DNA of 64,000 nucleotides from UBA7867 sp964579205 (GTDB taxonomy: Bacteria; Bacillota; Clostridia; Christensenellales; UBA1242). Numbering within the stretch: position 1 is the stretch's first letter; each line of letters starts with the position of its first letter. Below the pieces are notes generated by a model, which was given only the letters and a program-made list of their open reading frames with translations, had not been told where the DNA came from and ran no database searches. Positions 14,486 through 24,279 of the stretch are shown here, one piece after another. The stretch covers positions 1-64,000 of the forward strand of contig CAZOFH010000002.1 of the NCBI GenBank assembly GCA_964579205.1, read 5' to 3'. Both the position numbers and the translations under genes were made by a program.

Positions 14486-17200
14486 ATGACAAAATCAAAA
14501 AGCATTTTGGCTGCAGTAGTGATTTCGTTATTTGTGCTGGCGACCTGCCTATTGGGTCTGGCTGGTTGTGCTAGCGCCACAGTAGAATATATTGTGATAG
14601 ATAGCGGTTTTGCTACCGATGTCAAGATTAACTCTGCCCAGACCTATGACACTACCAATCTAGTAGTCAAGGCAAAGATGTCTGACGGCTCTGACAAGAC
14701 GCTGGCTAGCGATGAGTACACCATTGCCGAGACGCCAGTTATCAGTACTTTGGGCAAAAAGTCTCTCGTCGTGCAATACAAGAGCGGCGATAATACGCTG
14801 TCTGCCCGCGCAGACGTATATGTCTACGGTGATTTAAAGTCTATCGAGATAGACGAGACCACCGTGCCTCAGACAGTGGATAAGGCTGCGACTTTTTCTA
14901 CCGATGGCATAGTAGTCAACGGTATGTATGAGTGTGAGCCTGCCCAAGACCGCGCTATCGTACTGCAGGCTAGCGACGGCTTGACTTTTAACACAATCGA
15001 CACTAGTGAGGTTGGCTTTGCTACCCTGACCGCTGCTTGCGGCGGGTTTACCGACTCTGTAGATATTGAGGTAAAAAAGGACTACTCGATTTGGGCATTC
15101 AATGCACCTGCCAATATCGCTGCCACTTACGCGGCGAACTCTACTAGAAACAATACTTACACAACTACTGGCTCTACTGGGGTAAAAGGGTTCAATGAGA
15201 TTGAGCGTCATTATGTAGTCGGCTCGTACAACAAGTTTTATTATCAGCCTACACTTCAGGTGTCATACACTGGCTCTACTGATACCGCTAATATTACCGA
15301 CTTCCCAATGACTGCAAAAGTATATCAGTTGAATAATACTACCCACACATTTACCGAATTGACAGGCAGTGCATACAATGCTATGGTGTCATTCGATAGA
15401 GATGAGCACTGGTTCCAGTTTACCTCACAGGCTAATGGTGAGAGTTTCAAAATCGAGGTTTTCCCAGCAGCGACTTTGGACGCGAGTGATGCTGATGATA
15501 TTCAGCCGCTGACCTTTGAGTTCGATGTAATCGACGGCTTTAATATTTACAACGCTGCCGACCTATCTGCTATTGACAACTACAATGCTGAGGGCAAGTG
15601 GACTACTCTCAAGGCTCAATGGATGCAACAGGGCATCACCAATGGTGATATTACCAATGTCAATACCGATACATTCATCCTGCACAACAATATTACCATT
15701 ACTCGGGATGATATCCCTAGCAGCCATTTTTGGACTGACGCAGAGGTAGCGACTGCTACTGATGCCGCGCAGGCTGCAGGCTCTCTCAAGGATGAAAACG
15801 ATCCAAATGAGGCTACTGGTAGTGTGTACAATAGACAGATTGTCAGCGGTAGTGCTGACGGCTCAAGTCTGGGTGGTCAGTTTAAATTAGAGGGAAACTA
15901 CTTTACTATTTCTGCTCAAGACCTACCACTTATTCATCGTGAAAACGACAATGTAAGAGACCCTTCGAAAGGTATCACTGTACACTCTACATTGTTTGCG
16001 GTAGTGGGTGCGGATCCACTCACTGTTGAGCAGGTCAATGCTCTAGTAGGCGATGACAAGACTTATTCTACCTTTGAGGCTGCTGCAGACAAATTGGCTG
16101 CTCAGGCTTTGTTTACCAATGTTCACTTTTTGGGTAACACCCAAAAGACTGACAACGCTCTGCAAAGTGGTGGAATTATTTGTATAAAGTCTGAATATGT
16201 AGACACCACTTTTGAGAACTGCTTGTCAGAAAAATGGTATATCTCAGGCTTTACCACTAGGGCGACAATAGCATACAACCGTGCCGGCTATTTGCCATTC
16301 ATTGTACAAGGCACAAATATGTTTGACGCGTACAACTCTATGCTATACAGTTGGGGTGGCACGCTTATTATCAACCAAAGTTGCCTCATCGGTGCTGGTG
16401 GACCGCTTATGATTAGTGACCACACTTATGAAAAGGATTGGTACGGTAGCCCTTCTGATGTAGTGATTGATGAGGAATCTGTACTAGAGTCTTATGTCGC
16501 TGGTAGCGAGGGCTGGTTTGATACTTATCAGGCAGCAAGTGCACTGATAGGTACTATCAAAGCACAAAATGCTATTTTCAAAGCGAATGGCAAGACTGTA
16601 GCACTTCGCACTTCGGGCGGCGCAGAGTTAATCAACATTGTGGCAGTGCTCAAGGCAGGCTCTGCTCAAGATGCTACCGCGTCGCCAATCAAAGGTAGTG
16701 TCACTATCGAGGGCTCGGACACTGCGCTCCGTCTGGACAAGGATAATACGTACCTAGAGATTCTCGACAAAGTAGTAGTTTCCAAAATTTTGGAGGATGC
16801 GAGTGCCCAACAAGTAGTAACGGGCTATATGGCATCAAATCCTAGCGTGACATCTGCGTATGTGGCTGTCAAAGAGTTGATAGCATTCGCTGACGCTACA
16901 GAACCTGAGGATGATGCTATGAAGCCGTTATGGCAGGGTGCAAATGTTATCAAGAATTCATATAATGCCGCTGTGGCAAATTCAGAGACAATAGCACAAG
17001 TTCAATACATGGTGACACAAGGTGTCGTATATGTCGCTAGCAATGGTATGGTTTGCATGCCTGGGGCAGAGGGTGGATTTGCTCTACAGCCAAACGAAAC
17101 ACTTTGGGCACAGGCTAACGGATTTGTCAACGTATATGTACAAGGTACGCTCGGTGCTGTATTGACTATGGGCGACTACACGTCTGCACCTACTGCATAA
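14486..17200 (+). CDS. Large secreted lipoprotein with Ig-like domains
   Basis: A 904-residue lipoprotein. The signal peptide has the lipobox LAGC (about residues 22-25), so the mature protein should be attached to the outer face of the membrane. Two Ig-like repeats follow: residues about 30-125 and 126-200, each with the bacterial Ig pattern of alternating strands (LVVKAKMSDGS; GIVVNGMYE). The rest is a long Ser/Thr/Asn-rich beta-structure of the beta-helix type. ATG 14486 follows GAGGAG at 6 nt; the in-frame ATG at 14456 has none. Single gene with terminators on both sides. Function unknown, likely adhesion or substrate binding. Confidence 0.75.
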   Translation: MTKSKSILAAVVISLFVLATCLLGLAGCASATVEYIVIDSGFATDVKINSAQTYDTTNLVVKAKMSDGSDKTLASDEYTIAETPVISTLGKKSLVVQYKSGDNTLSARADVYVYGDLKSIEIDETTVPQTVDKAATFSTDGIVVNGMYECEPAQDRAIVLQASDGLTFNTIDTSEVGFATLTAACGGFTDSVDIEVKKDYSIWAFNAPANIAATYAANSTRNNTYTTTGSTGVKGFNEIERHYVVGSYNKFYYQPTLQVSYTGSTDTANITDFPMTAKVYQLNNTTHTFTELTGSAYNAMVSFDRDEHWFQFTSQANGESFKIEVFPAATLDASDADDIQPLTFEFDVIDGFNIYNAADLSAIDNYNAEGKWTTLKAQWMQQGITNGDITNVNTDTFILHNNITITRDDIPSSHFWTDAEVATATDAAQAAGSLKDENDPNEATGSVYNRQIVSGSADGSSLGGQFKLEGNYFTISAQDLPLIHRENDNVRDPSKGITVHSTLFAVVGADPLTVEQVNALVGDDKTYSTFEAAADKLAAQALFTNVHFLGNTQKTDNALQSGGIICIKSEYVDTTFENCLSEKWYISGFTTRATIAYNRAGYLPFIVQGTNMFDAYNSMLYSWGGTLIINQSCLIGAGGPLMISDHTYEKDWYGSPSDVVIDEESVLESYVAGSEGWFDTYQAASALIGTIKAQNAIFKANGKTVALRTSGGAELINIVAVLKAGSAQDATASPIKGSVTIEGSDTALRLDKDNTYLEILDKVVVSKILEDASAQQVVTGYMASNPSVTSAYVAVKELIAFADATEPEDDAMKPLWQGANVIKNSYNAAVANSETIAQVQYMVTQGVVYVASNGMVCMPGAEGGFALQPNETLWAQANGFVNVYVQGTLGAVLTMGDYTSAPTA

Positions 17201-17229
17201 AAGGATAATTTTGACCCAAAAAGGGAATA

Positions 17230-17257
17230 AAAAAAGGCAATCATTTGCCTTTTTTCC
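17230..17257. terminator. Bidirectional terminator
   Basis: AAAAAAGGCAA / TTGCCTTTTTT around a TCAT loop, between convergent genes. The stop codon of the minus-strand gene lies in the loop. Confidence 0.85.
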
Positions 17258-17915
17258 TTTTGATATAAAATACTGTTTTGAGCACAAAATACCCCATTGA
17301 TAGCCCTGCCAGCATAAATGGTATTATGCTCAAGAGTTTGTACGCAAACGAGTTGGCTACCAGCAGCAACTCTATCCCGCCATATATCCCCACAATGGTG
17401 ATGAGCGTGCAAATTATCCCTGAATACGCGTAGCCCGCTGGGGTCATATTGTACGACGCGCGCATAAATGTGTAGAAGATTTTGCAAGTGCGCAAAATCC
17501 CGAATACAAATAGCGCAATACTGAGATAAATATTGACATATAGCAGTAGCACTCCACCGACAAACGCCGCCAAACTCGATACGGCACTCACTGTGATAGA
17601 TGCTATACGGTGCTTGCGCTCGTCGCGCTTTTCTGCCTCAATCTCCGCCGCAATCTTGGCTGATTCTGCCACCTCTTGCGTTGCCTCACTCAGCGCTAGC
17701 TCTGTGAGTGTAGGGGCGGGCGCGTCACGGCTCGCCATTTCCTCACGCACGATAGACCGCACATCATTCTCTGCTAGAGTAGGGGTAGGAGGAGAGGCTA
17801 TGCTCCGCGACTCCAATTCTTCGTAATCTAGTTTTGTGCCACAATAAGTGCACTCAGCCTGTCCCTTTTTTATCTTTGCGCCGCAATTCGGGCAGTTTAA
17901 TTCCTTTATTCTCAT
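17241..17915 (-). CDS. Zinc-ribbon membrane protein
   Basis: A 224-residue protein. The N-terminus is a classic zinc ribbon (CPNCG at 8-12 and CTYCG at 22-26). Residues 30-105 are a charged, probably helical linker, and the C-terminal half has four hydrophobic helices (about 105-130, 130-150, 160-185, 190-215). This domain order recurs in Firmicute membrane proteins of unknown function. ATG 17915 follows GAGGG. Convergent with the lipoprotein gene and sharing its terminator. Confidence 0.7.
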   Translation of the reverse strand: MRIKELNCPNCGAKIKKGQAECTYCGTKLDYEELESRSIASPPTPTLAENDVRSIVREEMASRDAPAPTLTELALSEATQEVAESAKIAAEIEAEKRDERKHRIASITVSAVSSLAAFVGGVLLLYVNIYLSIALFVFGILRTCKIFYTFMRASYNMTPAGYAYSGIICTLITIVGIYGGIELLLVANSFAYKLLSIIPFMLAGLSMGYFVLKTVFYIKRKKGK

Positions 17916-18631
17916 ATTACCCTCTGTTCGTTGATTTTAGCCTGTTTTGGTTTTTCTAACCTGCTTTTTGCTTTTTTAACCTGTTTTTTGATTTTTGGTC
18001 GTTTTCGCGATTGATTTTAGGCTGCTTTCGCTTCTGATTTTTGTCTGATTTTGTCGGCAGTCGTAGTTTTGTTTTTGGATTTGGTCTGCTGTTACTGTGG
18101 ATTTTGCTTGTTTTTGTTTTTAATTTTGTCCGTCGCTGCTTTTTAGTCTATTTTGTCAATGTCTACCTCCATTTTATCAAAACTCCCGCTTTTTTGCAAC
18201 CAATTTTGCATTACTTTATTAAATTAGTTTTTTGCGCGCAGACTGTAGCGATGGGTAGGAGTTCTGTTTTTGGGTTCGCCGGCATTGTCTTGATAAATGG
18301 GGTCAGGTGATAGCCCCTGCCGTGTCATTCACAGGATGCCGATGGTATCTGTGCAATCTGTGAGGCTTTAGTCGAACCCCCATACCCCAAAACAGCCTGC
18401 GCATAGGTATTGTCGACAGTGGCAATCTATTCTTCTCGCAACTGTGCGTCTTGCCGTCATAGGTGCTAACGCACCCACTATATAATATAACAAGGATAAT
18501 TAATTCCACTGCCATTCAGAGGGTACGGCAGTACCCGTGTAATCTGTGAGCGAAGCGACTTCAAACCCAAATGACAAAGTCAAATTTATTCCTTTCCCCC
18601 AAAATAATTTTTACAAATGTGTGCATTTGCC
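17916..18631. other. Gene-poor region with T-rich stretch and a diverged direct repeat
   Basis: Positions 17930-18190 are strongly T-rich with repeated AACCTG/GCCTG-TTTTT words and look non-coding. The frame at 18041-18310 has no ribosome site. From 18326 the composition changes: a 39-bp unit at 18326-18364 recurs in diverged form at 18513-18550 (both start CATTCA and end AATCTGTGAG). No RNA gene or protein remnant is recognised. Confidence 0.45.
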
Positions 18632-18660
18632 TTGAAATTTGTGTGATTATGTGATATAAT
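18632..18660 (+). promoter_or_regulatory. Promoter of tig
   Basis: TTGAAA (18632-18637), 17-bp spacer, TATAAT (18655-18660), 25 bp before the start codon. Confidence 0.8.
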
Positions 18661-18685
18661 ACAAAACAATTTTTTGGAGGATAGT

Positions 18686-20233
18686 ATGAAATTTGAAACT
18701 AAAAATGTAGACAAATTCACTTTGGAATTGCAGTTTGCTTGCACTGCCAAAGAGTATCAGACCGCCGAGGACAAGGCTTATGAATCACACAAGGCAAAGT
18801 ACGACATTCAAGGCTTTAGGAAAGGCAAAGCACCCAAAAAGGTCATTCAGCAGAACTACGGCGAGGGTGTATTCTTTAACGACGCTTTTGATATTCTCGC
18901 TGATGCCGCGTACAACCAGTTTTTGGACGAAAACGCCGCAGTCCGCACCTTTGGCGAGCCTAGCCTAGACCTAGTGTCTTTTGAAAAGGGTGAGGTAGTC
19001 GGCAAGATTACTCTCCACGTCATCCCTGAGGTAAAACTAGGTCAGTACAAGGGGCTCAAGGTCAGCGCAATTCTCAATGAGTTTACCCCGGATATGGTAG
19101 ATGCTGAATTGCAGCACGCGCAGGCACACCACACCCACTCACACCCTGCAGAGGGCAAGGTGGCTGAGTTGGGCGACATCGCTGTCATTGACTTTGTCGG
19201 TAGCGTAGACGGTGTAGAGTTTGACGGTGGCAAGGCTGAGGGGTACGAGCTCGAGTTGGGCAGCCACTCATTCATCGACACTTTTGAAGAGCAACTAGTA
19301 GGGCACAAGGCGGGCGACCACGTGACTGTGACCGTGACTTTCCCTGCCAACTACGGCGCTCAGGCTCTAGCCAACAAAGAGGCAAAATTTGAGTGTGATG
19401 TCAAGTCTGTCAACACAAAGCACATCCCTGACATCGACGACGAATTGGCTCGCCACGTCGCTAATATCGACACTTTGGCTGAGTGGAAAGTGCAGATTGA
19501 GGCACAAGTGCGCCACGAGTTGGAGCACAAAAACAAGTCTGCCAAAGAGGACGCTATTTTGGCGCAAATTGTGGACAATTCTACTATCGACCTGCCCAAA
19601 GAGGTTGTGGACGAGCAGTTGGATGTAGTGATGCGTGACTTGAGCCAGAGATTGGCTTATCAAGGTATGCGCCTCGAGGACTACGCTACCTACATTGGCT
19701 CATCAGTAGAGGCTCTGAGAGAGGAGCGCAGAGACGACGCAGAGCGCATCGCCAAGACAAAGCAAGTGCTAGAGGCTCTGGTGCGTGCCGAGGATTTGAG
19801 CGTTTCGGATGCTGAGATTGATGCAAAAATCGAGGAAATCGCCAAAAACTCAAATATGAATACAAAAGATTACAAAAAATCTCTCGATAGTCGGCGTCTA
19901 AATTACCTATACAGTGATATACTTATGGGTAAGTTGATGGATATGTTGCTCACCAACAACGAGGTAGTGGCTAGCAAGGATGGCGAGGGCGCCAAAAAGC
20001 CTGCAGTCAAAAAGACAACTGCCAAAAAGGCTGAGTCTGCCAAAGAGCCTGCTGCCAAGACCGCTACCAAATCAGCAGCAAAATCAACTACCAAGACCGC
20101 TGCAAAGACAGCGACCAAGGCTGCTACTACCAAGACCGCAGCCAAAAAGACTACTACCAAGGCAGATACTGCCAAAGCACCTGCCAAGACAGTAGCCAAG
20201 ACTACCAAAAAGTCTACAGCAAAAGACTCGTAG
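18686..20233 (+). CDS. tig: Trigger factor (ribosome-associated chaperone, prolyl isomerase)
   Basis: A 515-residue trigger factor, which binds the ribosome exit tunnel and shields nascent chains. The N-terminal ribosome-binding loop shows the signature GFRKGKAPKK (about 34-43). The FKBP-type isomerase domain covers roughly 150-240 (GDIAVIDFVGSVDGVEFDGG... TVTFPANYG), and the chaperone arm domain follows to about 425. Unusually, the last 85 residues are a repetitive Lys/Ala/Thr tail of histone H1-like type, absent from the normal family length of about 430. ATG 18686 follows GGAGG at 5 nt; the upstream TTG overlaps that site. First gene of tig-clpP-clpX, the standard order. Confidence 0.95.
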   Translation: MKFETKNVDKFTLELQFACTAKEYQTAEDKAYESHKAKYDIQGFRKGKAPKKVIQQNYGEGVFFNDAFDILADAAYNQFLDENAAVRTFGEPSLDLVSFEKGEVVGKITLHVIPEVKLGQYKGLKVSAILNEFTPDMVDAELQHAQAHHTHSHPAEGKVAELGDIAVIDFVGSVDGVEFDGGKAEGYELELGSHSFIDTFEEQLVGHKAGDHVTVTVTFPANYGAQALANKEAKFECDVKSVNTKHIPDIDDELARHVANIDTLAEWKVQIEAQVRHELEHKNKSAKEDAILAQIVDNSTIDLPKEVVDEQLDVVMRDLSQRLAYQGMRLEDYATYIGSSVEALREERRDDAERIAKTKQVLEALVRAEDLSVSDAEIDAKIEEIAKNSNMNTKDYKKSLDSRRLNYLYSDILMGKLMDMLLTNNEVVASKDGEGAKKPAVKKTTAKKAESAKEPAAKTATKSAAKSTTKTAAKTATKAATTKTAAKKTTTKADTAKAPAKTVAKTTKKSTAKDS

Positions 20234-20310
20234 TCGACAACTTAATATTTACCAAAGATAACTTGATTTTTTTGAGTTATCTTTTATTTTTTTTGTTTTG
20301 GAGGGCAAAA

Positions 20311-20880
20311 ATGCTGATACCTACCGTTATTGACAAGACCCCGAATGGGGACAGAGCGTCCGACCTTTATTCACGGATGCTAGAGGATAGGATTATTTTT
20401 ATCACGGGCGAAATCGACGACAAAGTGTGCAATTCCGTCGTGGCGCAACTGCTGTATCTCGAGAGCCAAGACAATTCGCGCGATATTAGCCTGTACATCA
20501 ATAGCCCAGGGGGAGTGGCACAGTGTGGCTTGGCAATACTCGACACTATCCATTTTTTGCATTCGCCCGTCTCAACCATTTGTATCGGGATGTGTGCTAG
20601 TGCCAGCGCGCTCATTTTGGCTGGCGGCACCAAGGGCAAACGCTACATTTTGCCGCATAGCAAGGTGATGATTCACCAGCCGTGGGGCGGGGTTAATGGG
20701 CAGATTACCGAAATCGAGATTTATTATCGCGAGGGCATCAAGGATAGGGCAATTTACGCAGAGTTGTTGGCTAAGTTCTGCGAAAAATCCCGAGAAAAAG
20801 TTTTGCGCGATATCGAGCGCGACAATTATATGAGTGCTGTCGAGGCGGTGGAATATGGCATCGTCGACAAAATTTTGTAG
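20311..20880 (+). CDS. clpP: ATP-dependent Clp protease proteolytic subunit
   Basis: A 189-residue serine peptidase that forms the double-heptamer chamber of ClpXP. The catalytic triad is visible as Ser97 (MCASA), His122 (MIHQPWGG) and Asp171 (ERDNYMSA), and the substrate-groove YINSPGG (62-68) is intact. ATG 20311 follows GGAGGG at 6 nt; the longer frame from 20263 has no ribosome site and would add a hydrophobic leader that is absent in the family. It is followed by clpX after 15 nt. Confidence 0.95.
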   Translation: MLIPTVIDKTPNGDRASDLYSRMLEDRIIFITGEIDDKVCNSVVAQLLYLESQDNSRDISLYINSPGGVAQCGLAILDTIHFLHSPVSTICIGMCASASALILAGGTKGKRYILPHSKVMIHQPWGGVNGQITEIEIYYREGIKDRAIYAELLAKFCEKSREKVLRDIERDNYMSAVEAVEYGIVDKIL

Positions 20881-20895
20881 TTTTTGGGAGGTATT

Positions 20896-22152
20896 ATGCA
20901 AGACGCTTTTTGTTCTTTTTGTGGCAAACCGCACACTCAGGTGCGCAGGCTAGTCTCTAGCCCAAATGGCAACTGCTATATTTGCGATGCCTGTGTGGAT
21001 ATTTGCCGCGAAATGGTGGATGAGGACGAAGGCAAGCCGTACGCGCTCGCCGACGATTTTGCCCTGCCTAGCCCTGCCGAAATTAAGGAGTATTTGGATA
21101 ATTATATCATAGGGCAGGACGCCGCAAAACGCGTGATGTCGGTCGCCGTGTACAATCATTACAAGCGCCTGAGGTACAACTTGAGCAAAAAACAAAAGCC
21201 CGTCGTGCTGGATAAAAGCAATATTTTGCTCATCGGTCCTACAGGGGTGGGCAAGACCCTGATAGCCAAGACGCTAGCCAATATCCTGCGGGTGCCTTTT
21301 GCCTGTGTCGATGCGACAAGCCTTACAGAAGCGGGGTATGTGGGCGACGATGTCGAGAGCGTGCTCACAAAACTCCTCATCAATGCCGACTATGATGTGC
21401 GCCGCGCCGAAATGGGCATAATTTACATTGACGAAATCGACAAAATCGCCCGCCGTGTGGATGCACGCAATATGACGCGTGATGTTTCGGGTGAGGGAGT
21501 ACAGCAATCTTTGCTAAAAATCCTAGAGGGAGCGACGGTAGAGGTGAGTGTCAACACGGGCAAAAAGGGCACGCACCAAGAGACGGTCACTATGAATACC
21601 GATAACATCCTGTTTGTGTGCGGCGGCGCATTCGTAAAACTAGATAACATCATCCTAGACCGCCAAAAGAAGAAAAAACTAGGCTTTGTGAGCGAGCCAG
21701 TAAATGCCGATTTGTGTGACAAAGTCTGCGTGGAGGATTTGGTGCAATTTGGGCTGATACCCGAGTTTGTGGGCAGGCTACCGATAGTGATTGCGCTGCA
21801 AAAATTGGACAAATCAGGACTCATCGACATCCTCACTGTGCCCAAGAATAACCTCGTCGACCAGTACAAGACCTTTTTTAGGCTGGACGGCATCGAACTA
21901 GAGTTTAGCCCAGCCGCTCTCGATAATATCGCAGACCGCGCACTCAGCCTAGGTATTGGGGCGAGAGGGCTGAGAAGTGTGATTGAGCAGACGATGCTCG
22001 ACACGATGTTCGCTAGCCCTAGCGAGGACGGATTGCAAAAGGTCACTATCGACGGTGATTGCGTGACAAAGGGCGCCGACCCTCAGTACGAGTACAAAAC
22101 AAATGCCCAAAAGTGTGCCAAACGGCAGAAAAATTGCCTCAAAAATCATTGA
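20896..22152 (+). CDS. clpX: ATP-dependent Clp protease ATP-binding subunit ClpX
   Basis: A 418-residue AAA+ unfoldase that feeds substrates into ClpP. The N-terminal zinc-binding domain has four cysteines (CSFC at 6-9 and CDAC near 32-35). Walker A GPTGVGKT, the pore loop GYVG, Walker B IIYIDEID and the sensor region VSGEGVQQSLLKILEG are all present. ATG 20896 follows GGGAGG. The C-terminus ends in a short basic, Cys-containing extension. A promoter for the next gene overlaps its stop codon. Confidence 0.95.
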   Translation: MQDAFCSFCGKPHTQVRRLVSSPNGNCYICDACVDICREMVDEDEGKPYALADDFALPSPAEIKEYLDNYIIGQDAAKRVMSVAVYNHYKRLRYNLSKKQKPVVLDKSNILLIGPTGVGKTLIAKTLANILRVPFACVDATSLTEAGYVGDDVESVLTKLLINADYDVRRAEMGIIYIDEIDKIARRVDARNMTRDVSGEGVQQSLLKILEGATVEVSVNTGKKGTHQETVTMNTDNILFVCGGAFVKLDNIILDRQKKKKLGFVSEPVNADLCDKVCVEDLVQFGLIPEFVGRLPIVIALQKLDKSGLIDILTVPKNNLVDQYKTFFRLDGIELEFSPAALDNIADRALSLGIGARGLRSVIEQTMLDTMFASPSEDGLQKVTIDGDCVTKGADPQYEYKTNAQKCAKRQKNCLKNH

Positions 22153-22178
22153 CATCCGCAGCAATTTTGTGCTAAAAT
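22149..22178 (+). promoter_or_regulatory. Promoter of paralogue 1
   Basis: TTGACA (22149-22154) overlapping the clpX stop, 18-bp spacer, TAAAAT (22173-22178). The downstream words GTGCCAAA and the ribosome site resemble those before paralogue 2. Confidence 0.75.
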
Positions 22179-22204
22179 GTGCCAAATGATAAAGGAGGCT
22201 GTTT

Positions 22205-23101
22205 ATGGCTAAAATCAGTAATGCAGGACAAAAAGGCGGTACCCCTGATAGCGATAGAGATTGGAGTGATCAGATTACTCTGTGCGACGGGGAGGGTGCA
22301 CGCCCTACTGCAGCAGTACTCGCTGCAGAGCAGGCGTTCGTCGCCAAAAAGATGAATTTGCGCAGGCAGAATATTATCGAGGGGCGCGATTCAATGGAGT
22401 GCGTCATTACCGACGAAACGGTGGAGAACCTATATTCTTTGGGCGAAATCGGGTGGAAAGACGCTATTAGGCTAGACCATTTTGCTGCATTGAGCACCGA
22501 GGACAAAGAGAGCCTCTTGGTTCATTATTACGAAAAGACGGATGAATATCTCAGGCATTATGAGAATGCAAACAAACTGCTAGCGAGCAATCTCGCCCTT
22601 TTTGATCAGGCGAATAGTCTGGCAGTGACCGCGCTCAGCCACGCGCGCACAATGTCGATGACTGCTACCGAGGTAGACCGCCTCACTCCTGACGCACTCA
22701 GCGCCATTTTGACCGAAAATTATCGTGATAATAATGCAAAATTCCGCTCAAATCTAGGGATAATAAAGGATTTTGTCAAGCCAAATGACGGCTTTAGTTT
22801 GGGTTTGACTATGATTGAGGCACTCCGTAAGTATAGCGCGGGCAAGGTGGCGACCTTTTCGCAATACTCAGATTTTTGCGAGTTGATTGTTTTCGGCGAA
22901 ATGGGTAGGCTGTATAGAGATGCGCTCACTTCGATGCGCTATGGCAGTTTGCCACGCGCCGCTATCAAGAGGGCAAAAGAGTGCGACGATGTCTACACCT
23001 CGCGTATGCACGAAGTGGTGGCTGATGCTGTATCTTGCCTCAATGAGTCGGACTTGGTCATCCTCGATGACGCCGAGACTGCTATGCAGCCGTCTGCCTA
23101 G
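22205..23101 (+). CDS. Unknown family, tandem paralogue 1 (298 aa)
   Basis: A soluble, mostly helical protein that I do not recognise. It shares with the next two genes the conserved blocks QAFVAKKMNLRRQNI...RDSM (about 38-60), IGWKDAIRLDHFAAL (about 82-96), NSLAVTALSHARTM (about 137-150), a final RYGSLPR...ECD...Y block and a C-terminal SDLVILDD motif near the end. There are no signal peptide, membrane helix or known catalytic motif. ATG 22205 follows AAAGGAGG. It has its own promoter overlapping the clpX stop, so it is transcribed independently of clpX as well as possibly by read-through. Confidence 0.75.
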   Translation: MAKISNAGQKGGTPDSDRDWSDQITLCDGEGARPTAAVLAAEQAFVAKKMNLRRQNIIEGRDSMECVITDETVENLYSLGEIGWKDAIRLDHFAALSTEDKESLLVHYYEKTDEYLRHYENANKLLASNLALFDQANSLAVTALSHARTMSMTATEVDRLTPDALSAILTENYRDNNAKFRSNLGIIKDFVKPNDGFSLGLTMIEALRKYSAGKVATFSQYSDFCELIVFGEMGRLYRDALTSMRYGSLPRAAIKRAKECDDVYTSRMHEVVADAVSCLNESDLVILDDAETAMQPSA

Positions 23102-23243
23102 CCGTTGTCGAGATAACCTCGGGGCTACTACTCGAGACTAATAACTGATGTGTAATATTTGACAAAACAATTACGCTCGTATTTTGGGGCGTTTTTGTTT
23201 TTGTTAATCCTTGTATTTCGCGTGCCTAAAATATAGATAAGTA

Positions 23244-23272
23244 TTGACAAACCGCTCTCAGTGTGATAAAAT
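23244..23272 (+). promoter_or_regulatory. Promoter of paralogue 2
   Basis: TTGACA (23244-23249), 17-bp spacer, TAAAAT (23267-23272), followed by GTGCCAAA as in paralogue 1. Confidence 0.8.
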
Positions 23273-23298
23273 GTGCCAAATTATCGAGGAGGGCTGTA

Positions 23299-24141
23299 AT
23301 GGCTGATTTGAGAGAAAAAGAGCAGGGCGGCACAGGGCTAGAGGAGTACTTTGCTCCAGTACTAGAGCGCAAGGAGGATTTTGTCGCGCAAAAGATTGCC
23401 TTGAGGCGCCAGAATATCCGCAATAATCGTGATGCGATGGACGGCGTGATTGATTGTGAGATTGCCAGAGATATGTATGACGAGGGTTTTATCAAATGGC
23501 GCGACGCGCTAGTAGTAGACCACTTCGCCACGCTAAATAGAGGGGTGCAGGATGAGTTGATAGATTTGTTTCGCCTCGAGATTGAGGATTTGTTTGCCGA
23601 GTACACCAATATCAACGACTGTATCGAGTTGGTGCTGTCAAACTTTGACTCATCGAATAACCTCGCTATCGACGCGCTAAAGCAGGCGCACACTGTACAG
23701 ATGACCCCAAAAGAGGCAGCGCAATTTACTACGACTGAGTTGAATACCTTTTTGACTACCAATTACCGCGAAAACAAGGAGTTGGTTGCCGCGTTTTTGG
23801 ACGAAATGAGGATTTTCGTTAATCAAAACGACTACCTAAACATCTCTTCACTCGACGCTATGCGCAAGATGACTGCTAGAGAAATCGCCCAAAATTCGCT
23901 CATTTGCGACGCTTTTGAATATGTGGCTCGTGGTGAGGCGAGTGGGCAGTATATCGACAGTTGCTTCGCGATGAGCGAGAGCGGTTTGTCGCGCGATGTT
24001 ATCCAGCATATGCAGCAGTGCAAGGTTAGTTATGCCTGCCGTTTGCAAGATATGGCACAAGACATTTTGACCGACCGCTCACACTCTGATTTGGTCATTG
24101 TAGAGGATGGCGCTGCGCTCTCTCAGGGTAAAACTGCATAA
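23299..24141 (+). CDS. Unknown family, tandem paralogue 2 (280 aa)
   Basis: Second member of the triplicated family: EDFVAQKIALRRQNI...NRDAM near the N-terminus, a VDHFATL block, NNLAIDALKQAHTV and the terminal SDLVIVED motif. It lacks the YGSLPR form of the late block, having SGLSRDVIQ instead, so it is the most divergent of the three. ATG 23299 follows GAGGAGGG at 5 nt. Own promoter and own terminator at 24155-24198. Confidence 0.75.
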   Translation: MADLREKEQGGTGLEEYFAPVLERKEDFVAQKIALRRQNIRNNRDAMDGVIDCEIARDMYDEGFIKWRDALVVDHFATLNRGVQDELIDLFRLEIEDLFAEYTNINDCIELVLSNFDSSNNLAIDALKQAHTVQMTPKEAAQFTTTELNTFLTTNYRENKELVAAFLDEMRIFVNQNDYLNISSLDAMRKMTAREIAQNSLICDAFEYVARGEASGQYIDSCFAMSESGLSRDVIQHMQQCKVSYACRLQDMAQDILTDRSHSDLVIVEDGAALSQGKTA

Positions 24142-24154
24142 AATAATTTTTGAC

Positions 24155-24198
24155 AAAACAGCGAGCAATTCTATTCATAGAGTCGCCCGCTGTTTTTT
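24155..24198 (+). terminator. Terminator of paralogue 2
   Basis: AACAGCG ... CGCTGTT with a 22-nt loop, followed by TTTTTT. Confidence 0.7.
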
Positions 24199-24222
24199 GT
24201 TTTTGTAGAATAAATTTTGGTA

Positions 24223-24251
24223 TTGACATTTGGCTGCGCGTGTGCTACAAT
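24223..24251 (+). promoter_or_regulatory. Promoter of paralogue 3
   Basis: TTGACA (24223-24228), 17-bp spacer, TACAAT (24246-24251), 29 bp before the start codon. Confidence 0.8.
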
Positions 24252-24279
24252 TTGGAGCAATTTCATCGAGGAGACTATT

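Noticed and set aside
18041..18310. 89-aa hydrophobic ORF on the plus strand
   Set aside because: No ribosome site, lies in T-rich low-complexity DNA that codes Phe/Leu/Val in any frame.
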